NCBI GenBank assembly: GCA_027576995.1
Contig: JANBQC010000319.1
Coordinates: 1-31,617, forward strand
Length of the DNA: 31,617 nt
Direction of reading: 5' to 3'
Origin: Dimargaris cristalligena
Lineage: Eukaryota; Kickxellomycota; Dimargaritomycetes; Dimargaritales; Dimargaritaceae
Of the stretch, positions 12,801 through 22,776 are shown one piece after another. The notes beneath the pieces were generated by a model that made no database searches, was not told where the DNA came from, and saw only the letters and a list, made by a program, of their open reading frames with translations. Within the stretch, counting starts at the first letter, position 1. The number at the start of each line of letters is the position of its first letter. The translations under genes were made by a program, and so were the position numbers.

Positions 12801-13653
12801 GGGATGGTACTTATCCATGTTGATACGGTGGTGGTGCATACCACCAGCCAGACCGCGACCTCCTGGATGCTTGCGGTGCTTGCCTGGTAGTTGGGGGTAA
12901 TTGCCGAGTTACGAAGCACAATAATTAGTGGTTAGCGATATAGACGGGGAGGGTAAATATTTACTTCAACAGTTAGGTGAATTTAGACAGACATCAGGGT
13001 GAATCAATGGGCAATTTGGCCTGCCATAACGAAGCCGGCAGCAGCCAGAATCGACGGTTTAAATCATAATAACGTGTATTGAACAGTAAACCTACCAACA
13101 CGACCGTGACCGGCCGAAACGTGACCACGGTGCTTACGAGTCTTGGAGAAGCGAGTCGGCTATACAATTTGTATAATTAGAGGAAGGTACAATTGGTACA
13201 ACAGGTGAATTAGTCAATGGTTTGGTATGACGAACAAGCGATCCGCTAAACAGATGGACATGTAAATACAATACGCGGATATTCACCACGGCTGCCCACG
13301 CAAACACCCGAGTCCGTTATGCGCCACAACGGAAGGTTGGTCCGGAGATTCCAATGTAAGCGCATCCGCACCGACGAAAAGCCCATATAGTCTTGGATGT
13401 TTGATTTGCGGAGCGATGGATGGTGTGTTCAATTGGGGAAGTTCGACAATAGAGTGGGATTAACGGTCGCAAAACGACCATTAACATCCATCCATCCATC
13501 TACGTAACCGGCCGTGGCTTATCCATCCATCCGGGCGGACAGATCGTGGGCTAACGTCGACGGCGAGTTTGCGGCGGTGTGACAGGATTCGGTGGTGGGA
13601 GGGCAGCGACAGTGAGATCCACGATACGATACGGGGGAACGACGGTTTACCAT
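12507..13653 (-). CDS. RPL28: 60S ribosomal protein uL15 (L28/L27a), three exons, first exon only ATG
   Basis: Exons: 13653-13651 (the ATG alone), 13159-13096 and 12883-12507; 147 aa, yeast has 149. Exon 2 starts directly with the codon for Pro2 ([20 protein letters not shown]) after a TATAG acceptor and has no ATG of its own. The only upstream ATG followed by a good donor is ACACAATG/GTAAAC at 13651. Exon 3 carries [32 protein letters not shown], a family fingerprint, then [33 protein letters not shown] and the stop. The protein is a structural component near the large-subunit tRNA exit region. The gene shares its upstream region with NIP7. Exons 2 and 3 are certain; the ATG-only exon is the best reading but rests on splice signals alone. 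Confidence 0.95.
13651..13653 (-). other. RPL28: Probable start-codon-only first coding exon of RPL28
   Basis: CACA precedes the ATG exactly as at the RPL16 start, and GTAAAC follows at once. The intron then runs 491 nt to the acceptor at 13160. Other ATGs between here and exon 2 on this strand lack a usable donor. Confidence 0.65.
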
Positions 13654-14485
13654 TGTGTATGAAGTTTCCGGTCGAAAACGAGTTGCTCGAAGTAGAACGG
13701 AAGGGAGTAATCTACAAGAGATAGATTTCGAAAGAAGGAACGATCCTTGTGACAGGGGCTCTATTACTTTTGAGTCCTGCATCCACCTCCAATCCCCCGG
13801 CCCATTTCCCTTCACGCCCCCATGGTGGGCGGGCCTGCCCATGCTGCGAGGGCTGTCCACCAATTGTTGAGAATAACCGCCATAGTCTCTCTCATCTCCA
13901 ACAGCGCTTCACACACCCAATTCCTACGAACAACGGGTCCACAATACTAGTTATTCCTTGTCACGTGTTTTATTATCGGCTAGGGCAGGCGGCCGGTTTG
14001 GGCTATTTGAGGTCGTCCAATTCACAACTCCTTCCTCCACTATAATCCAACAACCTACAGCAGCATACTGTGTGTATTACTTGGACCACATATTCTAGCC
14101 CTAGCAATCAGTGCTGGCAAAAAAATAAAGGAAAGTGGCAAATTCGTATTGCACCAAGCCCGAAAAAAAGGAAATTGTATTGAAAAAACCCCTTATTCAT
14201 AGCAAAAGTCCCTATACCTTTGGTGAGCGTTTTGGCACGCCATTCTGATCCTGCCTTGGCCCAAGTCGCTTCGAACCCTTGCTACTCCCGACCTTCGTTA
14301 CTCAGCCGGCCATTAACCAAACTTACTCGTCGATTCCTACCAATTAGCTTTAGACGTCCTACAGTTCCCATATTCCGACCGCATTCCTTATTCCACCACT
14401 GTAATATACCCCCAATACGCCCCGTTTTTTATAGTCCCCCCCAAAACCTATACGCTCTATTTTCCCCCAGCAGCACTATTTCACC
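13654..14485. promoter_or_regulatory. Divergent promoter region of RPL28 and NIP7
   Basis: 832 nt between the two start codons. It holds an E-box at 13960, AT-rich sequence around 14080-14210 and a pyrimidine-rich leader before NIP7 (14230-14480). Long frames through it in other phases contain no recognisable protein. Copies of CTGTCACA in RPL28 sense lie near 13749 and in the first intron near 13576; one base separates them from the fission-yeast HomolD box, so no claim is made. Confidence 0.6.
13960..13967 (+). promoter_or_regulatory. RTCACGTG E-box between RPL28 and NIP7
   Basis: GTCACGTG on the plus strand, 307 nt from the RPL28 start and 519 nt from the NIP7 start. It could serve either or both genes. 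Its function is inferred. Confidence 0.45.
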
Positions 14486-15028
14486 ATGCGTCCGCTTACC
14501 GAGGAAGAAACTAAGACTCTGTTCGAGAAGCTGGCCCGCTATGTGGGTAAGAACATCACCCATCTTATCGATCGGCCCGACGAGCCCCATTGCTTCCGCC
14601 TGCACGAAGAAAAAGTGTACTACGTCGGTGAAACGACCATGAAGAAGGCCGCCGGTATTAACCGGGACCATCTCCTGTCGTTTGGTACCTGTTTCGGCAA
14701 GTTCACCAAGACCCGCAAGTTCCGCCTCCACATCACCGCCCTGGACTACCTGGCCCAGTACTCCAAATATAAGGTGTGGGTGAAACCCAATGGTGAGATG
14801 CCGTTCCTGTACGGTAACCATGTCGTCAAGGCCCACATTGGTCGAATCACCGAAGATACCCCCGAGCACCAGGGTGTAGTAATCTACAACATGGCCGATA
14901 ACCCCATTGGCTTCGGAACGACCGCCCGGTCAACCGTCGAAATTCGGCGACTTGATCCTACCGCCATTGTGGTGTTCCATCAGTCCGACGTTGGCGAATA
15001 CCTGCGTGACGAGAACACGCTGTTCTAA
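14486..15028 (+). CDS. NIP7: 60S ribosome biogenesis factor Nip7
   Basis: A single exon, 180 aa, the usual length of Nip7. The protein opens with [20 protein letters not shown] and has the family segments [38 protein letters not shown] and [22 protein letters not shown]. Residues 1 to about 92 form the pre-PUA domain and about 95-172 the RNA-binding PUA domain, including [15 protein letters not shown]. Nip7 acts in the nucleolus in pre-60S assembly and 27S pre-rRNA processing, with Nop8 and the exosome in yeast. The tail after [15 protein letters not shown] is short and normal. It stands head-to-head with RPL28, so two large-subunit genes share one upstream region. Confidence 0.97.
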   Translation: MRPLTEEETKTLFEKLARYVGKNITHLIDRPDEPHCFRLHEEKVYYVGETTMKKAAGINRDHLLSFGTCFGKFTKTRKFRLHITALDYLAQYSKYKVWVKPNGEMPFLYGNHVVKAHIGRITEDTPEHQGVVIYNMADNPIGFGTTARSTVEIRRLDPTAIVVFHQSDVGEYLRDENTLF

Positions 15029-15972
15029 TCGTTTGGTGGATTGATCGGTCAGCCGATTTCCCCTTTTTTTCTTTTAAAATATATATTTTGCTTATTGATT
15101 GTAACCCAATAGTACCCGCCATGTTTCGTTTAGGCCATTTATAATAATATACCATTAAATAAAACCACATGGAGTGCCATTATGAGTTGTTGCTTAAATC
15201 AGTGATAAATTACTAGTCGTTGGTGTAGGTGTCTTAACGTTGGGCTATTTGGGGGCTTATATGGTTGGGTCGAAATTATTAACTGTATCTTTAAGGCATA
15301 AACAGGTAAATTAGGTCAATAAACATTAGAATGGCATGGTACACCCCTTTGAAGCCAACCATGCGAATGCTTAACAATGTCAATTTAGAGTAAAATAATC
15401 CTCGGCAGATACCAAAACAACTTACGCTCTATATTCGCCCATCCCCGACACATACGGCTGACAGATTAGTACCAGCTATTACGTAGTCTGATTAGAAAAG
15501 GGACGGCAATTATTTTCAATCGTTACACCCGGTGTCTATTGGGGGCCCCTCTCGCTGATTTTGGAAGTCAAACAAGACTATGGCCAATTGCATCGCTCAT
15601 AGGGATTGTTTTGGATGGTATATTGAGGGCTCTCCGCCCCTGTCCTTATTTACAGAGTTTGGTTAAGTATTGTCATATTCACCTTAAAAATGAGCTAACA
15701 TGTGTAGCGACGTGGTAGGGTAACCGATGGGGGATGCAAAGGTGATACAGGTCCGTCCCTGGCCTAGAAAGTGGCTTGTCTCGGTTGAACTTAATATTAT
15801 ATAAGCTCAGCCCGTTTCCTCTTTTCATTTCCCCAGTAGGTAACTTCTATTAAATATTTTATTACGGTTTTGTTGATCTGATATCCCGGTTCTTTTCTCG
15901 TGCACATTTGAACTTGCAGGTTATATAGAGGTTTTTTTAAAAATACTATATATAAATATTACCGAACTAAGG
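15029..15972. other. Intergenic, NIP7 3' flank and promoter of the secreted orphan
   Basis: AT-rich with a NIP7 3' UTR that turns T-rich near 15065. A TATATAA-type element lies near 15798 and another AT run just before the next ATG. No supportable gene or RNA was seen. Confidence 0.5.
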
Positions 15973-17855
15973 ATGGTTCCTTTTTTGACCTTAGCTCTAT
16001 GGGGTTCGACTGCTTGCACCCCCATGGTCAAGGGTGCTCTATTCTGGCCATCGAACCATAGAAATGTGCCAACGGCAACATTGGCCACGCCCACGCCGAC
16101 CGATACACCAGCATTCCCCCCGGAAGTGTTTAGAAATATGTTTAGCCATGTTGATAAGGTCAAGCTCGTTGAACTACGCCAAGATATGGGCATTGTTGGT
16201 GCTTATGCTCGAGAAGCTCTAGCTGATGGGGTAAGTTGTATGAGCTGGCTTAATTTATCTTTTTTACAACTATGCCAGATAAACAGGTAGCCGCTGAACT
16301 CACATCCATCCAGCCCAGCTTACGGGTATTGGGGTGGGTGGATGTCTGATGGAGCCAGTCCGACTGTAGTATATAATGTTGGGATAACCGCCGATTCTCT
16401 TAATAATGATATTACGAGATAGACTAAAGACGAAGTTTATTTCAAGATAGATATAATAGGGAAAGAACCGCAAGCTGAGAATTAGGCTCATCGCAGTGGT
16501 ATTTATAGAGTGTAGTTTCGACCAATAGGATCACTCGAAATACCCGATACAGTAGATGGCACTCGGGGGGAGATGCAGTCCAACATATCAAACTACACGA
16601 AAACCTCTATATGCTTACCAGTCTAGACCATCGTGTGCTATTGACAATATACCAGGTACTTTCCGAGCTCAAAAACTACCAGGGTGATGAAGCAATCTTT
16701 AGGATTCAGTCGGAGTGGAATTGGTTCGCAACTGGTCTGGATGTAGTAGCCCCCTTGGAGGCGTGGGATACCTATCTTGCCGGAACGGCCCAGCACTGGG
16801 CGTATGAATACCAATACCTCAAAACTCATGGCGACCAACCCGTCTCCCGCCACAGCCAGCCCTGGCAGCGCGACATGAATCAGTATACCCGGTTCCTTAC
16901 CTCCAATGTAAACAATCCCTACGTGGCCCAGAACCCCCGCGTGTATATTGATCTGGCCCAACTGAGTCATAGGGATTTCCAAAAGTTATTCCCCCTCGTT
17001 TCCAAGACATCGGCCGAAACTCTTCTAGGCCTATTCAAGTTGATTATGGCGGCAATGGGTGAATACGAAGCACCTCCGACGCTGGTCGACACCTATAGGC
17101 ACTTAGGAATCCAGAATGTCCCCAATTCGCCGGGGGTACCCCAGAAGCTCCAAGATATTGCCAATCGCATCATTACGACTGGGCTGTGGTGGCTATACCA
17201 AACCCGGCGCATCGCCGATATTGACCGGTTTATGGCCATGGCCGCGGCTTATCTCAAAGATTCATCGCGGTTCGAAACTCGGTCGTTTCACATGGTCTTG
17301 CAGTACGGCCGCTTTGCCCAATTCATTATTACCCTGGCGGCCCTCGACCTGAACCAAGACCTGGTGCAGCGAACCGAAGTCCATTGGGCCGAACACCACG
17401 CCGATTTCTTCGGGGTCCGGTTTTCGTATGACCAAAGTCGTCGCTACTTTTTAGCGACCCTGAAAGAACATAACTTTACCGCACCCCTGGAATACCTTAC
17501 TACAATTTGGGAGGGGTTGGAGCCGATTGATAAGGACCGGCCAATGGGTCCAATGATCAATGTCCAAAACCAGTGGCTGGATAATGAGGGGCATTTACAC
17601 GTGGCCGTTCCGCGGGCGCTGCTGGATGATCCGCGTATGGCCTCCAAGATTGCGACTCCCCAATCGATTTTGGACCAGTGGAAACCGAAGGCGTATTCGT
17701 TTACTCCGCATATCGAGGAACAGGGCCGGCTCATGGAAATGGAGCGCGCTCAAACACAGGCAGAACCTGCGACCCATCCCACCCCAACTCCAGAAGCCCC
17801 AGGTCTAGCGGAATCGTTGACAAGGGTGGCTCGCGCGTGGTTCCAAAGTAGATAA
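15973..17855 (+). CDS. Predicted secreted orphan protein, 485 aa, two exons
   Basis: Exons 15973-16230 and 16656-17855, in phase across a GTAAGT donor and an ATACCAG acceptor. The N-terminus MVPFLTLALWGSTACTP looks like a short signal peptide; residues 25-50 are a Thr/Pro-rich spacer; the rest looks alpha-helical. The mature part is rich in Trp and Tyr (EWNWF, AQHWAYEYQYL, GLWWLYQTRR, EVHWAEHHADFFG) and almost free of Cys, so it is not a disulfide-stabilised small effector. The C-terminal 50 residues contain a Thr/Pro-rich linker and an amphipathic end (LTRVARAWFQSR). No later membrane helix is evident. I do not recognise a family. The acceptor was chosen because it is the only nearby one that keeps the frame; an extra small exon inside the 425-nt intron cannot be ruled out. 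Confidence 0.65.
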
Positions 17856-18841
17856 GCAATAGCTAAAAACGCGAATGAATCCCCCTTTTTACCATTATCC
17901 CTTAGCTTATATAGTTATATTTCTACAAAATTCGAATTTATTTGATTATTCGCAGTATATCAGCTATTTTCGATTGTGTTTTTCTTTAAAATTATATATA
18001 TAATTTATTAAATAATTTCCAAGTGGTAGCCATACGGCCCGTGTTGTCTATCAGTGGCTCGATATCTAGCAGAATTATTATAGCGCACATTTGGGGTAGG
18101 TGGTAGAAGGGCTGAATCGTGGTTAAGGCATCTCGTAAATTTAACCAAAATCAGCAGCATTTAAGAATGGAAGGAAGGGGGAGGGCTGGTGCGAGCCATT
18201 CGGTTTACTGATTGATCATTGGGATCATTAATCAGAGAGTGGCTGGCGGGCTATTGATTCCAAACGGACCATTATTGTTGTTTGATATAGAACCAATCCC
18301 ACTTTATTAATACGCCAGAGTCCCAGAGTGCTAGTGTGTAGGGGGGATTGTAGTATAGTCTACCGAAAAACAAAATAGGTGTAAAATTAGGCGAATTGCA
18401 TCCCATGTGCATGGCCGATGGGGGGGGAGAGACGCCTTGCGTTGAGTCTTAATTGGGGAGTTCCGAACCAGCGACCCACGTCACTGGGCCAACTCCCCTC
18501 CACCCACTTGGCGGACTTGGTCGCTAAACGACTTCCTCTGGCAGCCCTTACGCTGACCCCGTTTTCTCACCGCCCGGGTCCCATTGGAGCGTGTTCCTTG
18601 TTGCTTTCTGCATTCTTTCTCATCCCATTGTTTCCCATCTTCATCCTCCGCTCCCTGCCCCACCGTCCAGTTCAGTTGGATTGAATTGCCGCTGATTCTT
18701 GCTCCTGTTCCTGTTGTATTTTGAATATACTCGTCAATCTCCTTGCCAATCGACCTATCCGTGGCCCAAACTTACCCCATCCTTGCCCCACCAACTCCGC
18801 ATTTCCACGCACCCCCACATTTTGATACCCGGTGACCAACC
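17856..18841. other. Intergenic, promoter of KSH1
   Basis: Very AT-rich from 17870 to about 18010, then mixed sequence. A long C/T-rich leader from about 18540 to 18840 runs into the KSH1 start. The frame at 18418-18684 does not begin with ATG and has low-complexity content. Nothing else was recognised. Confidence 0.55.
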
Positions 18842-19544
18842 ATGTCGGCCCTCTTTAATTTCCAAAGCCTACTCCTCGTCATTCTACTGGTCATATGCAC
18901 TTGTGCGTACATTCGGGCCCAGTTTCCGTACCTTCTCGACCGCAATAAGCAAGGGTAAGTCATGGCCGTTGGCACCATTGCGGATAGTAACTGTTGCCTA
19001 TTTCCCACCCGGTTGCTTAATTCCTAGGCAAGCGCTACTACGCCCCATCCTCATCCGTGTGTCTAAATATATAGACATCCAGGTTTCCATTCTCCTATGT
19101 CAGAGGCATTACACTGGCCTTGTGGCCAAATGGGCCGGTATGCCTGACCGTGGGTCACATGTCCCGCCAGTCTGCCTAGCCGAATAATATCTAATGCCCG
19201 AATCTCTGACCCCCCTGCACTACTGTTTTACAGGTTTCTTGGTCTCTTTTGGAAAGCCGCTCGTATAGGTAAGCAAGCTGGCTCTAGTATAATTCACTTA
19301 CCCCAGTTTTACCTATGGCGCAGACTGCTGACTAGAATGTTATTCATAACCCCAACTTGGTGACAATAATCAGCGACTTTCTTTAAGTTCCGCCTTATGA
19401 CCCGACGTGCATTAATCAAGAACTATCTACTATCACTATACTGATACAATACTCACCTGGCCCATTATATAAATTCTAGGTGAGCGACTTAGTCCCTACG
19501 TGGCACTGGCCTGCGTCATAATGGCCGTTAGCCTAGTGTGGTAA
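18842..19544 (+). CDS. KSH1: Ksh1/TMEM167 (kish) small Golgi membrane protein, three exons
   Basis: Exons 18842-18954, 19234-19268 (35 nt) and 19480-19544; 70 aa against 72 in human TMEM167A. It opens [21 protein letters not shown], which is nearly the human sequence, then [40 protein letters not shown] and a second hydrophobic helix ending in VSLVW. An N-terminal and a C-terminal membrane segment flank a conserved basic loop. The family acts in the early secretory pathway at the Golgi. All three junctions are GT-AG and in phase (2, then 1). No conserved residue block is missing. The gene is short enough that single-frame searches miss it entirely. Confidence 0.96.
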
Positions 19545-20134
19545 CGACCGTCAAGTGACACATACCCCGACACCTTACATACAGCCTTGACCATTGTCCG
19601 CACCTACTCCTACCGAGCCCATTCAACTCCTACTCCAGCCACTTGTCACTTCCACAAGTGCTCTTGACCATTCAGCCACAAATGCAAGCTCTTTTCTTTA
19701 TACACGCCCCCCTTCCCCATTTGCTGTTATCCCTTCGCCTGGTCTTTCTCTCAAAATACGTAACTTTTACGCCCATGTACACACAACTAGCAACACCTCG
19801 CCTACCCGTTATAAATACCATTAGTTATACCGCAGCAGATGACGTCTGGATAAGGATAAATTTCATTTGGCTTAATGAGCTGTGGGGTCGAAACCCCGCC
19901 AGTGACGGTCGGGACGTTCGTTGAATTGATTTGGATTTCGGTAGTGGCTTAACGCCTAGGACGAGGTTCCCGTATCCAATGAACTTGAGATTAGAACATG
20001 GATATATCCTTTACTGATTCGAATAAATTGGTTATCAAGTTCGCTTGATGCATCAAGTGGATGGTGGGGTGTAATATAAAGGGGAGACGGGGGTGGTACT
20101 GTGTGGCCGCAGGAGTCGAGTGACTAAAGGCGGT
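19545..20134. other. Convergent intergenic, KSH1 / MGR2
   Basis: The 3' flanks of two genes running towards each other. Short plus-strand frames at 19594-19924 lack an ATG context or any recognisable protein. Nothing further was seen. Confidence 0.55.
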
Positions 20135-20449
20135 CTATTGTTGGGACCGGCGGGCATTCGGGAGAATGTGGATGGGCAACCGACGGGAGCCCGTGATACC
20201 ACCGGCAGTAACGGGCAGGGGTTCGTTCCACTGACCGTCGGAGCGGATCACACTCCCGATACTCATGAAGAAGCCGAAGGTGGCGGCGGAGGACAGCATG
20301 TACTGGCCCATGGTGCTGAGGTAACCCTTCGGGCCGGGGCCTACGCGGAGAATAGTGACGATGCCGAAAACCGCACCGAGACCCAGTCCTACTGTGCCGC
20401 CCATGAGGGCACCTAGCTTCATTTTATCCCAAGCGGTAGGTTCAGCCAT
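20135..20449 (-). CDS. MGR2: Mgr2/ROMO1 family, TIM23 inner-membrane protein
   Basis: A single exon, 104 aa. WDKMKLGALMGGTVGLGLGAVFG is the first membrane hairpin helix with its glycine zipper. PKGYLSTMGQYMLSSAATFGFFMSIGSVIRSD is the second, and matches the ROMO1 pattern GKTMMQSGGTFGTFMAIG. Mgr2 sits at the lateral gate of the TIM23 translocase in the mitochondrial inner membrane; ROMO1 also affects ROS and cristae. The protein has no cysteine at all: the family's usual Cys before WDKMK is Ala here. A 34-residue, mostly polar and basic tail after IRSD is longer than in human ROMO1 (79 aa in total), comparable to the extended fungal forms. The start is the ATG at 20449, in a good context. Confidence 0.92.
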   Translation of the reverse strand: MAEPTAWDKMKLGALMGGTVGLGLGAVFGIVTILRVGPGPKGYLSTMGQYMLSSAATFGFFMSIGSVIRSDGQWNEPLPVTAGGITGSRRLPIHILPNARRSQQ

Positions 20450-21336
20450 GGTGAATGAATGGTGGAGGTGCGGGACTAGGAAGGAATTAAGGGGGGGGGA
20501 AGCTGGTTAGGGGAGTAGAATAGAAGACCGTGAATGGGAATGGGAATTGTGCGTTGGATGATCACAAAGAAGAGCGAGTTTAACTGGGGTTGCCAACGCT
20601 GCGGATTTAGAAAATACCTGGGTGGCTGGGAGGTTGGAGACCGCGAACTCCCGGTCAATTAAAACGAACCAAAGTGGGTGATTACCCGTCAAAAATATTC
20701 CCAAAGGAGAGCGCACTAATTTGGAATTGGGCGGGAAATTCCAGGCCAAACAGGGGGGAATAACGAAATGAATTATGGGCCCTTGGTAAATATCGATTGG
20801 ATAACTCGTTGGCTCAACTAACTAGGCTATTTACAGGTAACAAATTTGCACACACCCTTGTCACATAAGTGGTAAACCTTTAACCCTCGAAGCAACATTT
20901 TTAACCATTCGATATGGACCACGAGCCGGTTGAGCGGTACATTATGATGGCAAATTCCTAATATACCATCAACCAATCGAGGTTATAATATTACAGGACA
21001 TCTTAACCGATCCCAGCCAGAATCTCTAAATAAAATTTAACTTTAATGAACGGGGGGGTCAACAATTACAACGAATTCCAAAATAAATAATAATAATAAT
21101 AATAAAACAATAGAGTGTAATAACTCCGCGTTGGAGAACTACGGTGGTTCGATTTTGAAGGATACATTGGATGTAATGCGAGGAGGCGAGGAAAAATGAA
21201 TGGAGGTGGAGATATCTTACAAATAAGCGTTAGGAGAGAACATCATTTTGGGCTAACTACACTACGAGGGTGAACCGGGGGGGAGGGACTACCATCTAAT
21301 TCGACCATATCTTTTCCTCCACTGGAGCGATACCTC
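20450..21336. other. Intergenic, MGR2 promoter and TFIIIA 3' flank
   Basis: Both flanking genes are read leftwards. It contains the pyrimidine-rich MGR2 leader (minus strand, 20450-20640), AT-rich sequence and an AAT microsatellite. No gene was recognised. Confidence 0.55.
21086..21105 (+). repeat. (AAT)6 microsatellite
   Basis: Six perfect AAT units plus a partial unit, in the intergenic AT-rich stretch between MGR2 and TFIIIA. Confidence 0.95.
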
Positions 21337-22776
21337 CTAAAATATATATTGGGTTGATTCGATTACTTGACCATCCAACTCGTTGTCGTTCAGTGGTATA
21401 GCCGCGACGTCTGATTCGTGGTGATAGGCTAAGTGGTAGTCGAGGTTGCCCTTGCGAACATACGCGTGAGTACAGTAAGCGAAAGGACAGGCGTATTTGC
21501 GCTTGGTGACTTCTACATTCAGGAAGTCGTATCCAGTAAGGAATTCGCTAGTCGAGGGGGCCGGAAGTGCGGTCTGTGTCTTGGGTCGCTTGGCCGGGGT
21601 GGTGGGGCTCGAACTGGGCATTGATGACGCCCGGCGCCGGCGTTTAGTAGTGGAGTCAGGTTCCGGTGAAGCGGGTTCGTTAGTGGCTGCGGGGGTAGAG
21701 GGAGTGGTCTTGGCCAACTCGTCGGGGGGAATGGGGCGAAACTCGTTGCGTCGGTGAAGTTTCTCAACCCCGTGGGACTCACGGTAGTGTTTATCTAGAG
21801 ACCCTTTGGATCCCCATGCCACTTCACAGTCCGCAAACTGGCAAACGAACAGTTTGGTTTTCTCGTGTACGCACAGGATATGGTTACGGAGCGTTTGGGC
21901 CGAACGTAATAGTTTGGTACATCCCTCCCAGGGACACGGAAATTTGGAATGGTTGGTGTTATGGACTGTCTCCGCATGTCGCCGAAGGGACTGCTTACAC
22001 TTGAAGGTGCTCTGGCAAACGGAACACTGGGGGGGATGGTCCGCCCGCAGGTGAGCCTGCAGCTCCGACCATTTGGGAAACCCCTGTTCGCAGTAGGCCT
22101 GGGTACACGGGTATTTGGGGGGTCGATCGGGCCCTTCGTGGTCGAGCTTATGCTTGCGCAGGTAGCTGGGGTATTTGAAACTACGGCCGCAACCCGGGAA
22201 GTCGCAGCCGTGTGGTAATTGGCCGGTGTGTTCGGAGACATGGCGGGTGAGCTGGTACTTCTTGGTGAAAGCCAAGGAACAGCCGTCCTGGGGGCATTTG
22301 AAAGGTTGGGGATCGGTATGAATGCGCTGGTGTTTTCTCAGTGAGCAGGCATCGTAGAAGCGTGAATGGCAATGGGGGAAGTCGCATGCGAGGGGCCGGG
22401 CCTCGTAGGGCAGGTGGCTGTAGAGGTGGTACTTGAGGTTCTGCTTCTTATTAAAGGCCCGGGAGCAGCCGGGTTCGGTACATACATAGGGGCAGGCGCC
22501 CGTATGCGTGTTTAAATGGTCGTCAAGAAGGGTTTGGCAGTGAAAAGCGCGGTCGCAGTCCTCGTACGAACAGAGGTAGGGCCGGGGCCGTTTGCCGCCG
22601 TTGGAAGGAGTGCCAGGCGCACTCGGTGTTGTGGGCGGGGTGGCTACGGGTAGTCCGGGAGTCTCGTGCTTTGACTCGCGGGCCGGACATTCAACGCTGT
22701 CGTCCGCTCCCTGTCTGACGGGGCTCGCAACGCATTGGGTCTCCGGGGAGTCGAGTGGCGCGGGAAAGGCACGCAT
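21337..22776 (-). CDS. sfc2: Transcription factor IIIA, ten C2H2 zinc fingers (9+1)
   Basis: A single exon, 479 aa. Nine C2H2 fingers run from residue 67 to 335, most with the TFIIIA-type C-x4-C spacing (YLCSYEDC, YVCTEPGC, FKCPQDGC, FPCPWEGC); finger 7 has the short C-x2-C form (CSVC). A 92-residue linker (336-427) rich in Pro, Ser and Thr separates finger 10 (428-453). It carries a likely bipartite nuclear signal (KRRRR at 378, AKRPKT at 395) and a hydrophobic patch (EFLTGYDFLNVEV) just before finger 10. The 9+1 layout with a long spacer is that of fission yeast TFIIIA (Sfc2); budding yeast has 8+1. TFIIIA binds the internal promoter of 5S rRNA genes and recruits TFIIIC for Pol III. The assignment rests on finger number, spacing and linker; another poly-C2H2 factor is the less likely alternative. 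Confidence 0.92.
   Translation of the reverse strand: MRAFPAPLDSPETQCVASPVRQGADDSVECPARESKHETPGLPVATPPTTPSAPGTPSNGGKRPRPYLCSYEDCDRAFHCQTLLDDHLNTHTGACPYVCTEPGCSRAFNKKQNLKYHLYSHLPYEARPLACDFPHCHSRFYDACSLRKHQRIHTDPQPFKCPQDGCSLAFTKKYQLTRHVSEHTGQLPHGCDFPGCGRSFKYPSYLRKHKLDHEGPDRPPKYPCTQAYCEQGFPKWSELQAHLRADHPPQCSVCQSTFKCKQSLRRHAETVHNTNHSKFPCPWEGCTKLLRSAQTLRNHILCVHEKTKLFVCQFADCEVAWGSKGSLDKHYRESHGVEKLHRRNEFRPIPPDELAKTTPSTPAATNEPASPEPDSTTKRRRRASSMPSSSPTTPAKRPKTQTALPAPSTSEFLTGYDFLNVEVTKRKYACPFAYCTHAYVRKGNLDYHLAYHHESDVAAIPLNDNELDGQVIESTQYIF

Noticed and set aside
13519..13863. 114-codon minus-strand frame at the start of RPL28
   Set aside because: It spans the RPL28 leader and the 5' part of its first intron in a different arrangement; it is an upstream shadow and not a protein gene.
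14220..14642. 140-codon plus-strand frame before NIP7
   Set aside because: It covers the pyrimidine-rich NIP7 leader and then overlaps NIP7 out of frame; low-complexity Pro/Ser/Leu protein.
16611..16655. ATG at 16611 as the start of the secreted orphan
   Set aside because: It lies just before a phase-correct acceptor at 16655. Joining to the exon at 15973 gives a signal peptide and removes the need for this start.
19875..19905. GGGGTCGAAACCCC hairpin as a tRNA T-arm
   Set aside because: The loop is too small for a tRNA, and no D-arm or acceptor stem lies upstream.
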